The notes beneath the pieces were generated by a model. That model worked only from the letters and a program-made list of their open reading frames with translations, was not told where the DNA came from and made no database searches. A stretch of DNA of 64,000 bases from assembly GCF_004337985.1 (NCBI RefSeq), contig NC_043741.1, positions 5,962,417 through 6,026,416 of the forward strand, given 5' to 3'. Position numbers and translations under genes: made by a program. Source of the DNA: Pyricularia pennisetigena (Eukaryota > Ascomycota > Sordariomycetes > Magnaporthales > Pyriculariaceae). Below are positions 46,331 to 56,837 of this stretch, piece after piece (position 1 is the stretch's first letter; each line of letters opens with the position of its first letter).

Positions 46331-48394
46331 ATGAGGCGCCGGCTCAGTTCAACCGCTGCGGCGGTCACCATAACCGACCCCCTCGTCAAGTACCAATCCC
46401 TGGTCCAAACAGGTGTCTATCTTCCCGATCCGGCCCAGCACCGATTGGCTCTCCACCTTCAGAAGCTTTACAAGAGGCTCAAGGACTATGTTCCGTCACC
46501 AGAGTACCGTTCTCGTCTTCGGCAGGTGACAAAGACCGTCGAGGCTTCTCGGTCCACCGTCGGCGACGACCTGGCAGCCCCAGGCCACCCGCTCCGGAGG
46601 AACCCGTTGTTCGCCCGCTTCTTCAGGCCGGATGAAGAGGCTCAGGCGAGCGCCGATGCAAAGGCGCTCACCCGTGTCCTGACAAGCCACCAAGCCGCCC
46701 TCGAGGCGGACTCGCCGCGTGGCCTGTTCCTCTCGGGCGAGGTGGGCACCGGCAAGTCTATGCTCCTGGACCTGTTGGCCGACGGGCTGCCCACGCGGCT
46801 GAAGCGGAGGTGGCACTTCAACACATTCATGCTGCACGCCTTTGCGCGGCTGGAGCAGTACCGACGGCAGCAGGGCCTGAGCGGCGGCAGCGGCGATGAT
46901 GCAACCAACTACTCGCTCATCTGGCTGGCCAAGGAGATGGTCGAGTCCAGCCCCATCCTGTTCCTCGACGAGTTCCAGCTGCCAGACCGTGCGGCGAGCA
47001 AGCTCCTCAGCAACCTCTTCATTGCCTTCTTCCAGCTTGGAGGGGTTCTGGTGGCGTCGTCCAACCGCGTGCCCGAGGAGCTTGAACGTGCTTCTGGTGT
47101 CACCTTTACGCCGCCTGCCGTCGGTGGCCTGGTTCACCGGCTTTTTGTGAGCATGGGAGCCACGAACCCAAAGAGAAGTGGCGAGCTCTTTGGTTCGTCG
47201 AGCGACTTCGCCGCATTTCTTGAGGTTCTCAAAGCCAGGTGTGACTTCTTCCACATCGAGGGAGCCAAGGACTGGAGGCGGAGGGACGATGCGAGCGATC
47301 TGGGTGCTGCATTTTCTGCTAGGCAGCATCGATTACCGGCACTTAGTGAGTTTTCTCAGGCCAGAGCGACAGGCAATGTTGAAGAAAGTGCTACATCAGA
47401 GCCGTTCACAAAGTCGGAGCAGGAACCTAAGAGTATCTTGCCACGCAAGTATTTCTTGAGCTCTGAAGTAGATGGTACGAATGACGTGCTACTCACTTCT
47501 GAAATGGCTCTGGCAGACTGGCAACCAGCAGAGTTGTCAGTGTACGGCCGGCGCGTTGTGGTGCCCAAGCAACACGACGGCGTTGCTCTATGGATGTTCG
47601 AGGATCTCGTTTCGTCTCTGGGACCAGCCGACTATATAACCTTGGCCTCAAACTATCATACTTTTATTATCGACAATGTACCAGTCCTGCCGACATCTAA
47701 GAAAAATGAAGCACGAAGATTTATCACATTTCTGGACGCCCTGTACGAGGCTCGTTGTAAGCTCGTCATAAGGGCTCAGGCGGGACCTGACGACATCTTT
47801 TTCCCAGACATGAGGCTATCCAAATCTTCCAATACTGCCGGTAGCGACAAAGACACCATCGCACCGGTTGAGGACGGAGACGCCACATACTCCGAGACCG
47901 TTGCCGAGGTGTACCAAGACCAGCTGGCACCCTTCCGACCCAACATATCTACCTACGAATCCGAAGCACGTACGTCAAAGTACGACCCGGACCAAGACTC
48001 GGATTTTGGCCTGGACGACTCCCACAACCCCAGGCCCGGAATGTCGGTGCACGGCAACAACCATGCGGTGAACTTCGCAGACGCCGGCGCCTTCACTGGA
48101 GAGGATGAGCGTTTTGCCTACCGTCGGGCAGCCAGCCGGCTCTGGGAGCTCTGCAGCGCCAGGTGGCATGCGCGTGGGGAGCCTGGGTGGTGGCGGCCGC
48201 TCCCTTTAGAGGCTAGACACTGGGAGGGAAGGTCTGTCACCAAACCGATGGGTCCGCATACTCATTTGAATCATCGAATCGGCCTCAAGACAGATGCACA
48301 TATGGGACCATCAGTTGCATTGGACGAGCCGGCAGGTCTCGAGCGCTTCAGGCTCGCAGAGTTGAGGAAGGCAGGCTCCGAACCAGGTAATTAA
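46331..48394 (+). CDS. AFG1: Mitochondrial AAA-type ATPase Afg1 (LACE1)
   Basis: Intronless, 687 residues from the ATG at 46331. A short presequence (MRRRLSSTAAAV) leads into TDPLVKYQSLVQTGVYLPD, the typical start of the family. Walker A is GEVGTGKS (136-143) and Walker B is FLDEFQ (LDEF, 212-215), followed by LGGVLVASSNRVPEELER and the AAA sensor region. The C-terminal half includes ADYITLASNYHTFIIDNVP, then FITFLDALYEARCKLVI, as in other Afg1 proteins, and an additional acidic/low-complexity insert near 510-580. Family knowledge: Afg1 is an inner-membrane matrix-facing ATPase that helps clear misfolded mitochondrially encoded subunits of complex IV. It is divergent from OMA1, which acts in the same compartment. 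Confidence 0.94.
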   Translation: MRRRLSSTAAAVTITDPLVKYQSLVQTGVYLPDPAQHRLALHLQKLYKRLKDYVPSPEYRSRLRQVTKTVEASRSTVGDDLAAPGHPLRRNPLFARFFRPDEEAQASADAKALTRVLTSHQAALEADSPRGLFLSGEVGTGKSMLLDLLADGLPTRLKRRWHFNTFMLHAFARLEQYRRQQGLSGGSGDDATNYSLIWLAKEMVESSPILFLDEFQLPDRAASKLLSNLFIAFFQLGGVLVASSNRVPEELERASGVTFTPPAVGGLVHRLFVSMGATNPKRSGELFGSSSDFAAFLEVLKARCDFFHIEGAKDWRRRDDASDLGAAFSARQHRLPALSEFSQARATGNVEESATSEPFTKSEQEPKSILPRKYFLSSEVDGTNDVLLTSEMALADWQPAELSVYGRRVVVPKQHDGVALWMFEDLVSSLGPADYITLASNYHTFIIDNVPVLPTSKKNEARRFITFLDALYEARCKLVIRAQAGPDDIFFPDMRLSKSSNTAGSDKDTIAPVEDGDATYSETVAEVYQDQLAPFRPNISTYESEARTSKYDPDQDSDFGLDDSHNPRPGMSVHGNNHAVNFADAGAFTGEDERFAYRRAASRLWELCSARWHARGEPGWWRPLPLEARHWEGRSVTKPMGPHTHLNHRIGLKTDAHMGPSVALDEPAGLERFRLAELRKAGSEPGN

Positions 48395-49430
48395 ATTGCT
48401 GCAACAACAACGGAAGCTTCTCTTGTTCACCCATCTTTCGTTGCTCGAGACATTCGAGAAACATTTGCACTCATGAACTTGGATATCGAATTCGGATCTT
48501 GGAGCCGGTGCAGCCGAGGGATGGGTGCAGCGACAGCCCCTGAACTCAGCAGGCATTCACAGACCTGATCAGGACGGTGCATAATGGCACCATATTCCTG
48601 AGCCGCGTTTGAAGCAAACAGCGACTGTTGTCTTGACCGATGGAATTGATGAAATAATAGTCACTCGGCCGGCATGTGTCGCGAAGAGCCACAGCTCATG
48701 TCAGACGAAACTACTGCCATGTTCATGAGATCTGGTAATACTGAGTCGGTAGAGATTGTCTGGAGCCTGCTCTTACGTTTAAAAGTCTAAAGGGCTTGCA
48801 ACAGCCGGCAAGTTGTCAATATTTTGGCATCGATAACTCTTTTTTTTCAAGTTTGGGTTTGCTAGTAAAACGTACATTGCAAAGGAATCACGGGCTGTGT
48901 ACCAAAGGTGTGCTTAGCCCATCTGGGGGGGTGTTCAAGGGGATAGGATCGGAGTGTTGATACGTATATGGCTTTTTTGCTACAGATTGTTTCGTTGCGT
49001 TCAGAGGGTGGCCTATAACAGAGACGCTTCCTTTCACTCCGGAAAGGCACAGATCTGGGTGGCACGCGCTTGGTTATGTCTGTTTGTTACTCCGATATCA
49101 GCCCAAGGAAACCATGCACGTCTATATTTCCCGGTGGCCGGTACTTGGACTTCATCTCCAGGGAGGGTGACATGCACCAATGGCGATCAAAGGTTTCGAC
49201 GAATCGTAAAGTTGAGCTACCCAGAATCCTACCTTGCATATTGCATCCAGTATATTACAGAACAAGAGGACGGAGGGAGACACACCGTCGACACTGTTAC
49301 ACTTGGTTTATTGCAGACTCCTGAATCATAATCGAGAGGTGCCATCAGCAAACATGAACGATTTATTTTTACACATTGCTTGGCCGACGTTTTGATTCTG
49401 TCGAGACATGAACTTGATACCGATATTGGA
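48395..49430. other. Spacer between AFG1 and GT90 gene
   Basis: About 1 kb with no supported gene. ORFs at 48954-49331 overlap in several frames and have no domain. The region presumably carries the AFG1 3' UTR and the GT90 promoter. Confidence 0.5.
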
Positions 49431-50966
49431 ATGCCAGGCTTCATACCCGCCCGACCCTCAAAACGCAAAATTGCCTTGGTGGTGGCCGCCGTCTTCGGAT
49501 ACCATGCATTGCACCGATACCAGCTACCCATTCAAGGCCTCCCAGGTTCAAATACATGGCAGCACCAGCCCGAACCTCTCGGGGTGCAGCAGCTGAACAT
49601 GACAGAGCGGGAATGCAGGACTCGCTTCCCTGGGCTGGCGCAGTCCATCGACGATATCGTGGCACAGGGTCCCTTTGAGGTCAGCGACACAGGCGATGCC
49701 GGGCCGCTCCAGGGGAGGATCAAGGATGGAAAGGTGCGATTGCCGCAGTGCGAGCGTCTGAAATTGCCATTGTTTTCTTGGGCTATTCCATGACGCTGAC
49801 GAGGAGAAAAAAAACAGCTGTACATCATCAACGCGCAAAGGAGACTGGATCTGTCTGCAGAAATGCTCAACGTGCGTGAAGCCGAAACTACCCGTACATT
49901 AGGATAGATGGCAATCTTTTCTTTCTTGGGCGATTAGTGTGCAACAAGAACTGAGCAAGACCCTTTCTTTTTTTTGTGAGAAAACCAACAGTCCAGAACC
50001 GGCTCCCTACACCAACTCCACCGCGCCATCGTCACGTCTCCCGAACCGATTCCAGAGACGGTATTCTCCCTCAACTTCCAAGACTCGCCTCTGAGCAGCG
50101 GCCCCAGCATGGGCTACAGCCGACCCGCAGACCCCCGGCTGCGCGGCGACGACATGAACCAGAACCGCCGCACGTTCCTGATGCCGCACTTTTCCTTCTG
50201 GGCCTGGCCGATCCCCCACGTGCCAGGGGGGACGTTTGACGAGGCGGGTTATCAAGAAGAGGATGCTGGTGGCGGCGGCGGCGGCTGTGACTGGACGAAA
50301 AAGACGGCCAGTGCCGTTTGGCGCGGGACGGTGCGATTCGAGAGCGCGCTGCAGCCCGGCCTGCGCAGGAATCTCGTCCAGGTCGCGGCTCGGGCCGCCG
50401 CGGCGGGCGAGTCGTGGGCCGACGTGCTCCCGCTCAACGACTCGACCGCGCTCGCCATCCAGGATTTCTGCCGATACCGGTACGTGCTGCACACCGAAGG
50501 GGTTGCCTACAGCGGCCGGTTTCATTTTCTCCAGATGTGCCGCAGCGTGGTGCTGTCTCCGCCCCTGCTGTGGATGCAGCACACGTCGCACCTCCTGAGG
50601 CCCGTCTTCTCTGCGTCGCTGCTCGGGAGGCCGCAGCCGGCGGGCGCGTCTGGGGCGCGGGCGTCCAGGTCCTGGCCCGTGTCGTACGCGGCGGACGAGG
50701 CCAACATTGTCTTTGTGGCGCAGGACTGGTCGGACCTCCCAGAGACGGTGGCGTGGCTCGAGGCGCATCCGCGTGCTGCAGAAGGCATCGCCAGCAGACA
50801 GCGCGAGTTGTTTGTAGGGGGCGGGTACTTTAGCCCGGCTGCCGAGGCTTGCTATTGGAGATCTCTTATCAGAGGCTGGAGCGCGGTAGCGAATGTTGAT
50901 CCAGACGTATGGGGAGCAAGATTGGGTACTCGTTTTGAGGTGTTTAGTCTCAAAGGAGAGTTGTGA
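49431..50966 (+). CDS. GT90 (CAP10-type) glycosyltransferase, membrane-anchored
   Basis: Three exons (49431-49733, 49818-49871, 49992-50966; introns 84 and 120 bp) encode 443 residues. The start MPGFIPARPSKRK is followed by one hydrophobic signal anchor (IALVVAAVFGYHAL), giving type II topology. The catalytic domain carries FSFWAWP, then RRNLVQVAARAAAAG and CRYRYVLHTEGVAYSGRFHF, the hallmark of the CAP10/DUF821 family. Family knowledge: members transfer xylose or related sugars in the Golgi; Cryptococcus CAP10 is needed for capsule. Which sugar and acceptor are used here cannot be told from sequence. Exon 2 is only 54 bases (LYIINAQRRLDLSAEMLN) but keeps phase on both sides. An upstream exon cannot be excluded. 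Confidence 0.85.
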
Positions 50967-51248
50967 CAGGGCGCCACACGCTTCATGATAATATGATGTG
51001 CGGCAATCTTGGAACGAACCGTCAAGTGCAAATTGGGTTTGTATGCAAATGGTCAAGTAGCTAGCTAGTCAGTAAAGTGACATGATACAAACCGTAGCCA
51101 ACAGAATAAGAGTAAGCAAGACAAAAAAGAAGGTCCTGTCAGTCAATGCAAAACCATCCACATTATAAGCCGAGACTCCCAAACGCCATAGCATCTAATG
51201 CTGATTCCTCTAAACGCCCTTTGAAATGTTGATAATGGCGGATAAATC

Positions 51249-52076
51249 TCAAAGACTGGTAACTCCAGGGGTCCATGCTTCCCCAATTCGTCTCATATCG
51301 GCCGCAAACCGGCGACTTGTTATCTTTTTCCCGCCCTGCCCGCCAGGGGGAGAATGCTCGTCAGGTTCGTAGAAGGGGTTCTGGAGTAGCCGAATATAGG
51401 CAGTTTGCATGGCACGAAAGACCTGTAAGGGAGACACAGCAGACCATGTATCAGTATATACGTCCTTCAGCAAGCAGTGGCAAAGCCGCAGATGAAAAAA
51501 AAAGCCACAAGGGATATGTAGCAAGAAACAGGAAACTCACAGGCTTCATCTCGCCGTCCCTCAGCCCAACGGCGGCAGCAGCAGCCTTGGCCGCGGCGCC
51601 CGATTTCGCATCTCCAGTCGTGGTGCCGGCGCCACCTGCCCCGAGACCGGCGACAACGCTGCCATCTATGCGGCGACCGCGCATGTCCACGACCACGATG
51701 AAGCGCACGCCCGTGTTGGTTTCGAAGCCGTACGCGGCCAGGCGCTCGTCCACGGCGTGCAGCAGACCAAAGTCGCCGCTCAGGCCCGTTCCGCCGGCCG
51801 TGTGGTGGCGGGCGCGCAGGTCAAAGACGTCGAGCGTCGACGAGAGCAAGAGGCTGAATTGCAGCGGCGTGCGGGCCGGCGTCAGGGTGTTTGTCGTCGG
51901 GTCGTGGGAGGGGAATATGGAAATGTGAAGCGGGTTGTTCTGTGCTCCATGGTTTGTCTGTCAGCGGTGCCTTTGAATGGTAAGAGGCTGAGGAGAGACC
52001 TCGTCTGCGAAGAGGGGATCACTACATTTCTGCCTATGACGCCGAGGCATGCTATTGAGGGGATTGCTGTGGCCAT
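51249..52076 (-). CDS. TCA17: TRAPP-complex-associated sedlin-like protein Tca17 (TRAPPC2L)
   Basis: Three exons (52076-52026, 51939-51541, 51422-51249) give 207 residues. MATAIPSIACLGVIGRN splices to NNPLHISIFPSH, the usual sedlin-fold start. The middle has SSTLDVFDLRAR and DFGLLHAVDERLAAYGFETN, then RFIVVVDMRG. The last exon has VFRAMQTAYIRLLQNPFY and the C-terminal helix FAADMRRIGEAW. Family knowledge: Tca17 is a longin-like subunit that helps assemble TRAPP II, an exchange factor for Ypt31/32 in Golgi traffic. An Ala/Gly-rich insert (about 110-140) separates the strand and helix halves and is larger than in yeast. Intron phases are all 0. Identification is by fold motifs and length. Confidence 0.9.
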
Positions 52077-53162
52077 GGTGTCGACGGCAGTGTTGTTCTC
52101 ATTCGGAAGTGGTTCAGAGTCTCATGCCTCACGCTACCGTCGGGCGTGCTCCGTCGGGCCTTCAAGGCACTTGATCGAGCATCAATCGAGAGAAAAAGAA
52201 AAAAAAAATTGGATTGCTTTCAAGTGTCGTCTGTGTTCATCATAATTCATTGATCAAATAAACTACAACAAGCTTGCAAGGTCCCTCTCCCAGTACTTAC
52301 CTTACTCCACCTTCTTGAGCTTTGTACAGTACTGTAAAGGTGGATGGATGGCCAGATCCCTCCCCTGACTACTCGGAGTGGTGGGGATCGACATACCCTG
52401 GAGCTCGACGACGTGGGGAACGTCGCGCTTTGCTTTTCGTCCGAGAGTACTTACTGTACATGTCAAAATTATACTAGATAGGTAAGGTCAAGTACGAATG
52501 CTACCTTGACACTTGTAGGAACACAACTCTAGACGCGAAGTCTATTAAACAATAACATGCGACTAGAGTCATGGATCAGCTTTAAATATGAACCAACGGC
52601 GCCCATCTCCTATTGAATCAATTAAAGCAGTTGAATGGTGCAACACGAAAGCTCATAATCCTTCATCCTCCAGTACCAGCCAGCTCCGAGTTAGGTACCT
52701 TGTACCTGCCCGAAAAAAAAAAAAAAAAAAAAAAAAGAGACAATGTCCCCACTTTTTAAAGCAGATCAGCCATTCAGTCTCTGTCCCCTGCAAACGCCGC
52801 GTCGAGGTTGTTTTTACTGCCAAAAACGCGAACAACGACGGCAGCGGGTTATTCTGTTAAAAATTTTCTTCAAAATTCAAACCTCACTTTTTGCAGGTCA
52901 AACTCGCATCCGACCTGATCAATTGCTCGTCGCCTTGATCGCAAAATTTTCAGACGTGCGAAATTAAAATCCTGCGATTTTATATTTAAATTTAAATTTA
53001 AACTGCACACGCAGCTCTGCCGTCTTGGACGCGTTCCTTAACAAGCGCGCGTTTCTATCTTGAGCTTAAATCGGCCCCCCCGACCACCCCAGGATAACAA
53101 AAAAGTGAACGGAGAAATATCACCAACTGCCACAGAACGTCTTGCGTAGACAAATTCACCAA
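52077..53162. other. Spacer between TCA17 and AT-hook gene
   Basis: 1.1 kb between divergent genes. It contains GTAC palindromes (TGTACAGTACTGTA at 52323-52336), a 24-base poly-A at 52713-52736, and an AT-rich ATTTAAATTTAAATTTAAA stretch near 52983-53001 close to the AT-hook gene promoter. No gene is seen. Confidence 0.5.
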
Positions 53163-53929
53163 ATGCCTTCTCCATCAGCACCGCGCGGCCGTGGCCGTCC
53201 CCGCAAGAGCGACGCTGGCGTCGAGGCTGATTCGGCCGGCGCCGCCGTCGACAGGACTCCCAAGTCGCGCAGAGGCCCTTCCGCCCGCGCCCCCGGCGAG
53301 GCTGACGCAAAAGTCACCAAGTCTGGCGGCACCGGACGTCGCGGCAGGCCACCCAAGGACGCCAACGCACCCCCAAAGCCCCCCGGACCCAAGAAGGAAC
53401 CGTCTGGCCGCCCCAGGGGCCGCCCTCGGTTGTATGCGCCCGGCGAGTCCCCCACCGCGCTCAAGATCGCCGCCAAGCGCGCCGCAGCCAAGAAGGACGG
53501 CCGAGGCAGGCCGCGCAAGAACGGCGGCCTCTCAGAGGTCAAGAAGGCCGACAATGGTGAGGGAGAGGACGAGGAAGATGATGAGGATGCCGACGCCGAC
53601 GCTAATGGCGAGAACGAGGATGACATTGATGAGGGTAAGTTGCTTCCGTCTTGAGGCCAATTTTTATTTATTTCGGTGATCATGGACAGAGGGCATCCCG
53701 AACGGCCCTTCTCAGGGTTTCCCCTTTATCCTTCCTCCCCACCCCGTCCTATTGGTCTGTCGATACTTCTTTTTTGATTTTTTTTTGGCTTTTTTTGAGG
53801 AGATGCTGAGACTTGGATATTCGCTCGACGCGTTCAGAACGGAGCTAATCATGCCACTTGTAACCTTTGCTCGCATGTGCAGAAGCCTTGAAGGAGGCCA
53901 TCGATTCACTCCTCGATGACAATTACTGA
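53163..53929 (+). CDS. AT-hook (HMGA-like) chromatin protein
   Basis: Two exons (53163-53634, 53883-53929; 248 bp intron) encode 172 residues. Four AT-hook cores are visible: RGRGRPRKS near residue 10, GRRGRPPKD near 60, RPRGRPRLY near 83 and GRGRPRKNG near 115. The N-terminal and middle regions are Lys/Arg/Pro/Ala-rich. The C-terminus is strongly acidic (EGEDEEDDEDAD to EDDIDE) and the small last exon adds EALKEAIDSLLDDNY. The plan of AT-hooks plus acidic tail matches HMGA-type proteins that bind the minor groove of AT-rich DNA. Targets are unknown. The acidic tail and basic hooks could interact, which is inference. Confidence 0.82.
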
Positions 53930-54435
53930 TGCCAAAACAGAAAGGCAATAGATATGAGTGAGTATGAGGGAACGTTTTGTTTTGAAACATGCTCGTTCGT
54001 GGCCGCAAGAGGCGTTCACGTTTGTCTTTTCTTTTAACATCAGTCTTTGGGCGACTCCTGGCCCCAACATGTTTGTGCCTTGTCAATCCTTTGTACGCAG
54101 TTTAGGATGCTTCTTGTTCTTGCAGTTGTTTTTTTTTTCTTTCTAATTTTCGTTACTTTCTCTTTGATGCGGCATTCGGCAATGGGAAGATTACTAGGGA
54201 GCTGGCAGGCGCAATGGCTTGGGATTCTTGATTCTAGTTTATCCGAGAAAGGCACACGTTATAATGGCTAGCATAAAATTTGGCCGCAGACCAATACCAG
54301 ACATTACGTGTCTACGTGTCTAGCTACAGACAAAGAGATGATATATGATGAGCACCACATTCTTTTGCCGACGAGAGCATGACAAACATGGAAAACACCC
54401 TGTGTGATTTTTTTTTTTTTAGTCTTCTTTCCTCT
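53930..54435. other. Shared 3' flank of AT-hook gene and HNT3
   Basis: 506 bp between convergent stop codons. It holds T tracts (54126-54140, 54409-54420). No gene is seen. Confidence 0.5.
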
Positions 54436-55387
54436 TCACTCCTTTTTCCATTCCTCAAACTCCTGCACGAGGTGTGATTTGAGTTTACTGAAGGCCTTGG
54501 CCGACTGAAAGGGCTCTTGACACCTCCAACATGTCAGCTGCGAACTGAAGAATTCTTGGCCGCCCTTCCACCGCGGGTCCGTCTCCGCCAGGGGGAACTC
54601 TTCCAGCCTGACCAGGAACCCGGTGTTGAACGACAAGTAGTGGTGCGCCGTCTTCATGCTGCGTCCCACATTGTCAGGAGACATGAAGTGGATATGCAAG
54701 TGGTTCATGCTCGGGGTGGCGTGCACGCCGACCTTGATGCCCTCCTCCCAATCCCTCCCCTTGGGCAGCTCATCGACGCTATCGGGGTCAAGCAGCGCCT
54801 TTGTGCGCTCGACTTCCGAGGCGCTCTCCTCGCCGTACATGCGCCGCAGCTCGCTGGCCACGATGCGCTTGAGGGTGACGGCCTCCTCGCGCACCTTTGC
54901 CAGGAACCCGGCGTCCGAGCTGAGCGCCTTGAGCGGGTGCATCTTGCTGAACGCCTCGGACCGGGGCAGGAGCAGCAGGTGCACCGACGACTTTGGGTAA
55001 AGATCCCTGATGGCGACAAAGTCGTCGTTGTAGTAGATGACGTTCCAGAAAGGCGGGAACGCCTCCGGCTCCTCGATGTACATGCCCAACGCGTTCCTCC
55101 CTGGGTACTTTTGCCGCAGCCGCTCCATTGTCATGCCCTTTTCGTCCGTCGTCGCGCCTGGTATTATCTGCTTTTGCCGCTTGGGCGGCTGGGAGCGGCT
55201 CTGGGCTGCTCCGGGTGAGCGTAGGCGTGTGTGTGTCAGAGTTTTGTGCGGGTTGAAGGTATTTCAACGCAAGACCTTCCGTTTACTTTGTCGGCGCCTG
55301 GGCCTTTCAGACCAACTTACCCATAATCTTATTCAAGCGCTGCTCGCGCTTCCTCTTGATATCGGGTCGATTCCACGGCTCATCCAT
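54436..55387 (-). CDS. HNT3: Aprataxin-like DNA-adenylate hydrolase
   Basis: Two exons (55387-55321, 55205-54436; 115 bp intron) encode 278 residues. Exon 1 gives MDEPWNRPDIKRKREQRLNK. The HIT domain holds NALGMYIEEPEAFP, FVAIRDLYPKSSVHLLLLPR and the histidine triad in NHLHIHFMSPDN. The C-terminus has a zinc finger with CWRCQ, then FSKLKSHL. Family knowledge: aprataxin/Hnt3 removes AMP from abortive ligation intermediates (5'-adenylated DNA), assisting repair. The acceptor sits in a NAGNAG pair (GAGCAG), so a one-residue Ala variant is possible. Choosing the distal CAG gives the shorter form. A start at the internal ATG near 55134 would lose the conserved N-terminal tail but keep the HIT domain. 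Confidence 0.92.
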
Positions 55388-56837
55388 GGTTCTCTGACAC
55401 TTTCTGGGTTTTGTCTGCGCACAAGATCAATTTGGTTTGTTTTTGATGAGGCCAGCCGCCAAAAATGAGATGAGAATAGGACAACTAGGAGTGGATTTTT
55501 AATGCAGAGGACGTTGATTTTATTGGAGCATCGACAGTGTCTGATAGAATTGATTATTGGTGTGTCAAATCGGAGGCCTTGTCTCTTTTTTTTTGGTTCC
55601 TTTGTTTATGATTCGGCCGGTTCCATCGATTCCTAGGAACAATGCACACAGGCATGTCGGGTGGATGACGTTACTACCAGCATGTTTGCTGCAGTGGAAT
55701 GAGAGCCTTGAATGAAAGGGCTTGTTGGCGGCTGTTGCCTGAAGTGGCAAGTCACCAATTCACTCCTTGCAGCTCCATCTACAGTAGTCTAGGGTGGTAG
55801 CATTCTTTTCTTACTCCGTGTTCAAATTACTTACGGATTGGTACCAAACGTAATCAAGCACAATAACAAAGAGAGCACGAATCGCGTAAGCTTCCTGTTG
55901 GGCCCCCCACCTCATTTTGTCATAGACTAGGTCTTTATTAGCTTTCTGTTTGCTATGAATGCATCATGTTTAGTTCATCAATCACATGCCAGAGTCGGAA
56001 AGAAAAAAAAAAAAAAAAAAGTATCCATAGCTTGCAGAACCTTTCTCCCCCCCGAATGAGAGCTATCAAGGCACCCATGGCCATGTAGCTCGATCTTACC
56101 CCAGATCTTCCCAAACCCCAGGATATGATGGACTTTAATCAGTGTACGTATGAGCCAAACAGCCCGAAAAAAGTAAACCAGATCCCTTGCGAGCCTTTGA
56201 TCGGAGTCAGTGAACTAAGAGATAACTCTACATTAATACTGTTCCATTACGACGCTAGTCCAGTTTTCGAAGCTCAACAAGCATTTCATTCCACGTCCAA
56301 AGTACCGTACCTTGCGCACCCCTGGTGCTCCAATGCTCATAAACCCCAAAGAGACAAGCGCAGACGCATTAACAGAAGGACATGCCGGCAGGTTCAGACA
56401 CAATAGACAATGAATGAAGGCAACGTGTTTGAGCTAAACAGCCGTGTCCAGGCCACTCTGACAAACTCAAAACCGCCATTGGATTAACCCTAGCAAAATT
56501 TACCCGTCCGCTCCTTTTATTTTTGTGCCCCCATTTGAAAGCGCAATTCCCAGCACAAAGTGAACGCCAATAACACAAAACATTCCAAGGTATAAACACT
56601 AAGTATGGCGAAACTCTCATTGAAGAAAACAAAGAGGAAAAAAAAACGATTATAGCGAGTTTGGTAAACATGATAGGATGGAAAAATAGAGAGAAAATAA
56701 AAAAAAGAGAAGAAAAGGACCTACGCCGCATCCATGATGTTGTAAATAGACAACAGGACGGTAGCGATAAGCCAAGAAAAAATGATGAATACAAGGGTGG
56801 AATGCAGGGCAAAGAATGATAAGAGTCCCCTTGGCGC
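55388..56837. other. Spacer between HNT3 and a low-complexity AT-hook gene
   Basis: 1.45 kb without a supported gene. It contains an AGTACCGTAC motif at 56301-56310 and a poly-A at about 56003-56020. The left part is the HNT3 promoter and the right the 3' flank of the next minus-strand gene. ORFs here are short and without domains. Confidence 0.5.

Noticed and set aside
46496..47329. 277-codon minus ORF antisense to AFG1
   Set aside because: Shadow of the AFG1 frame; no independent domain.
50007..51056. 349-codon minus ORF antisense to the GT90 gene
   Set aside because: GC-rich coding shadow; the GT90 motifs on the + strand are unambiguous.
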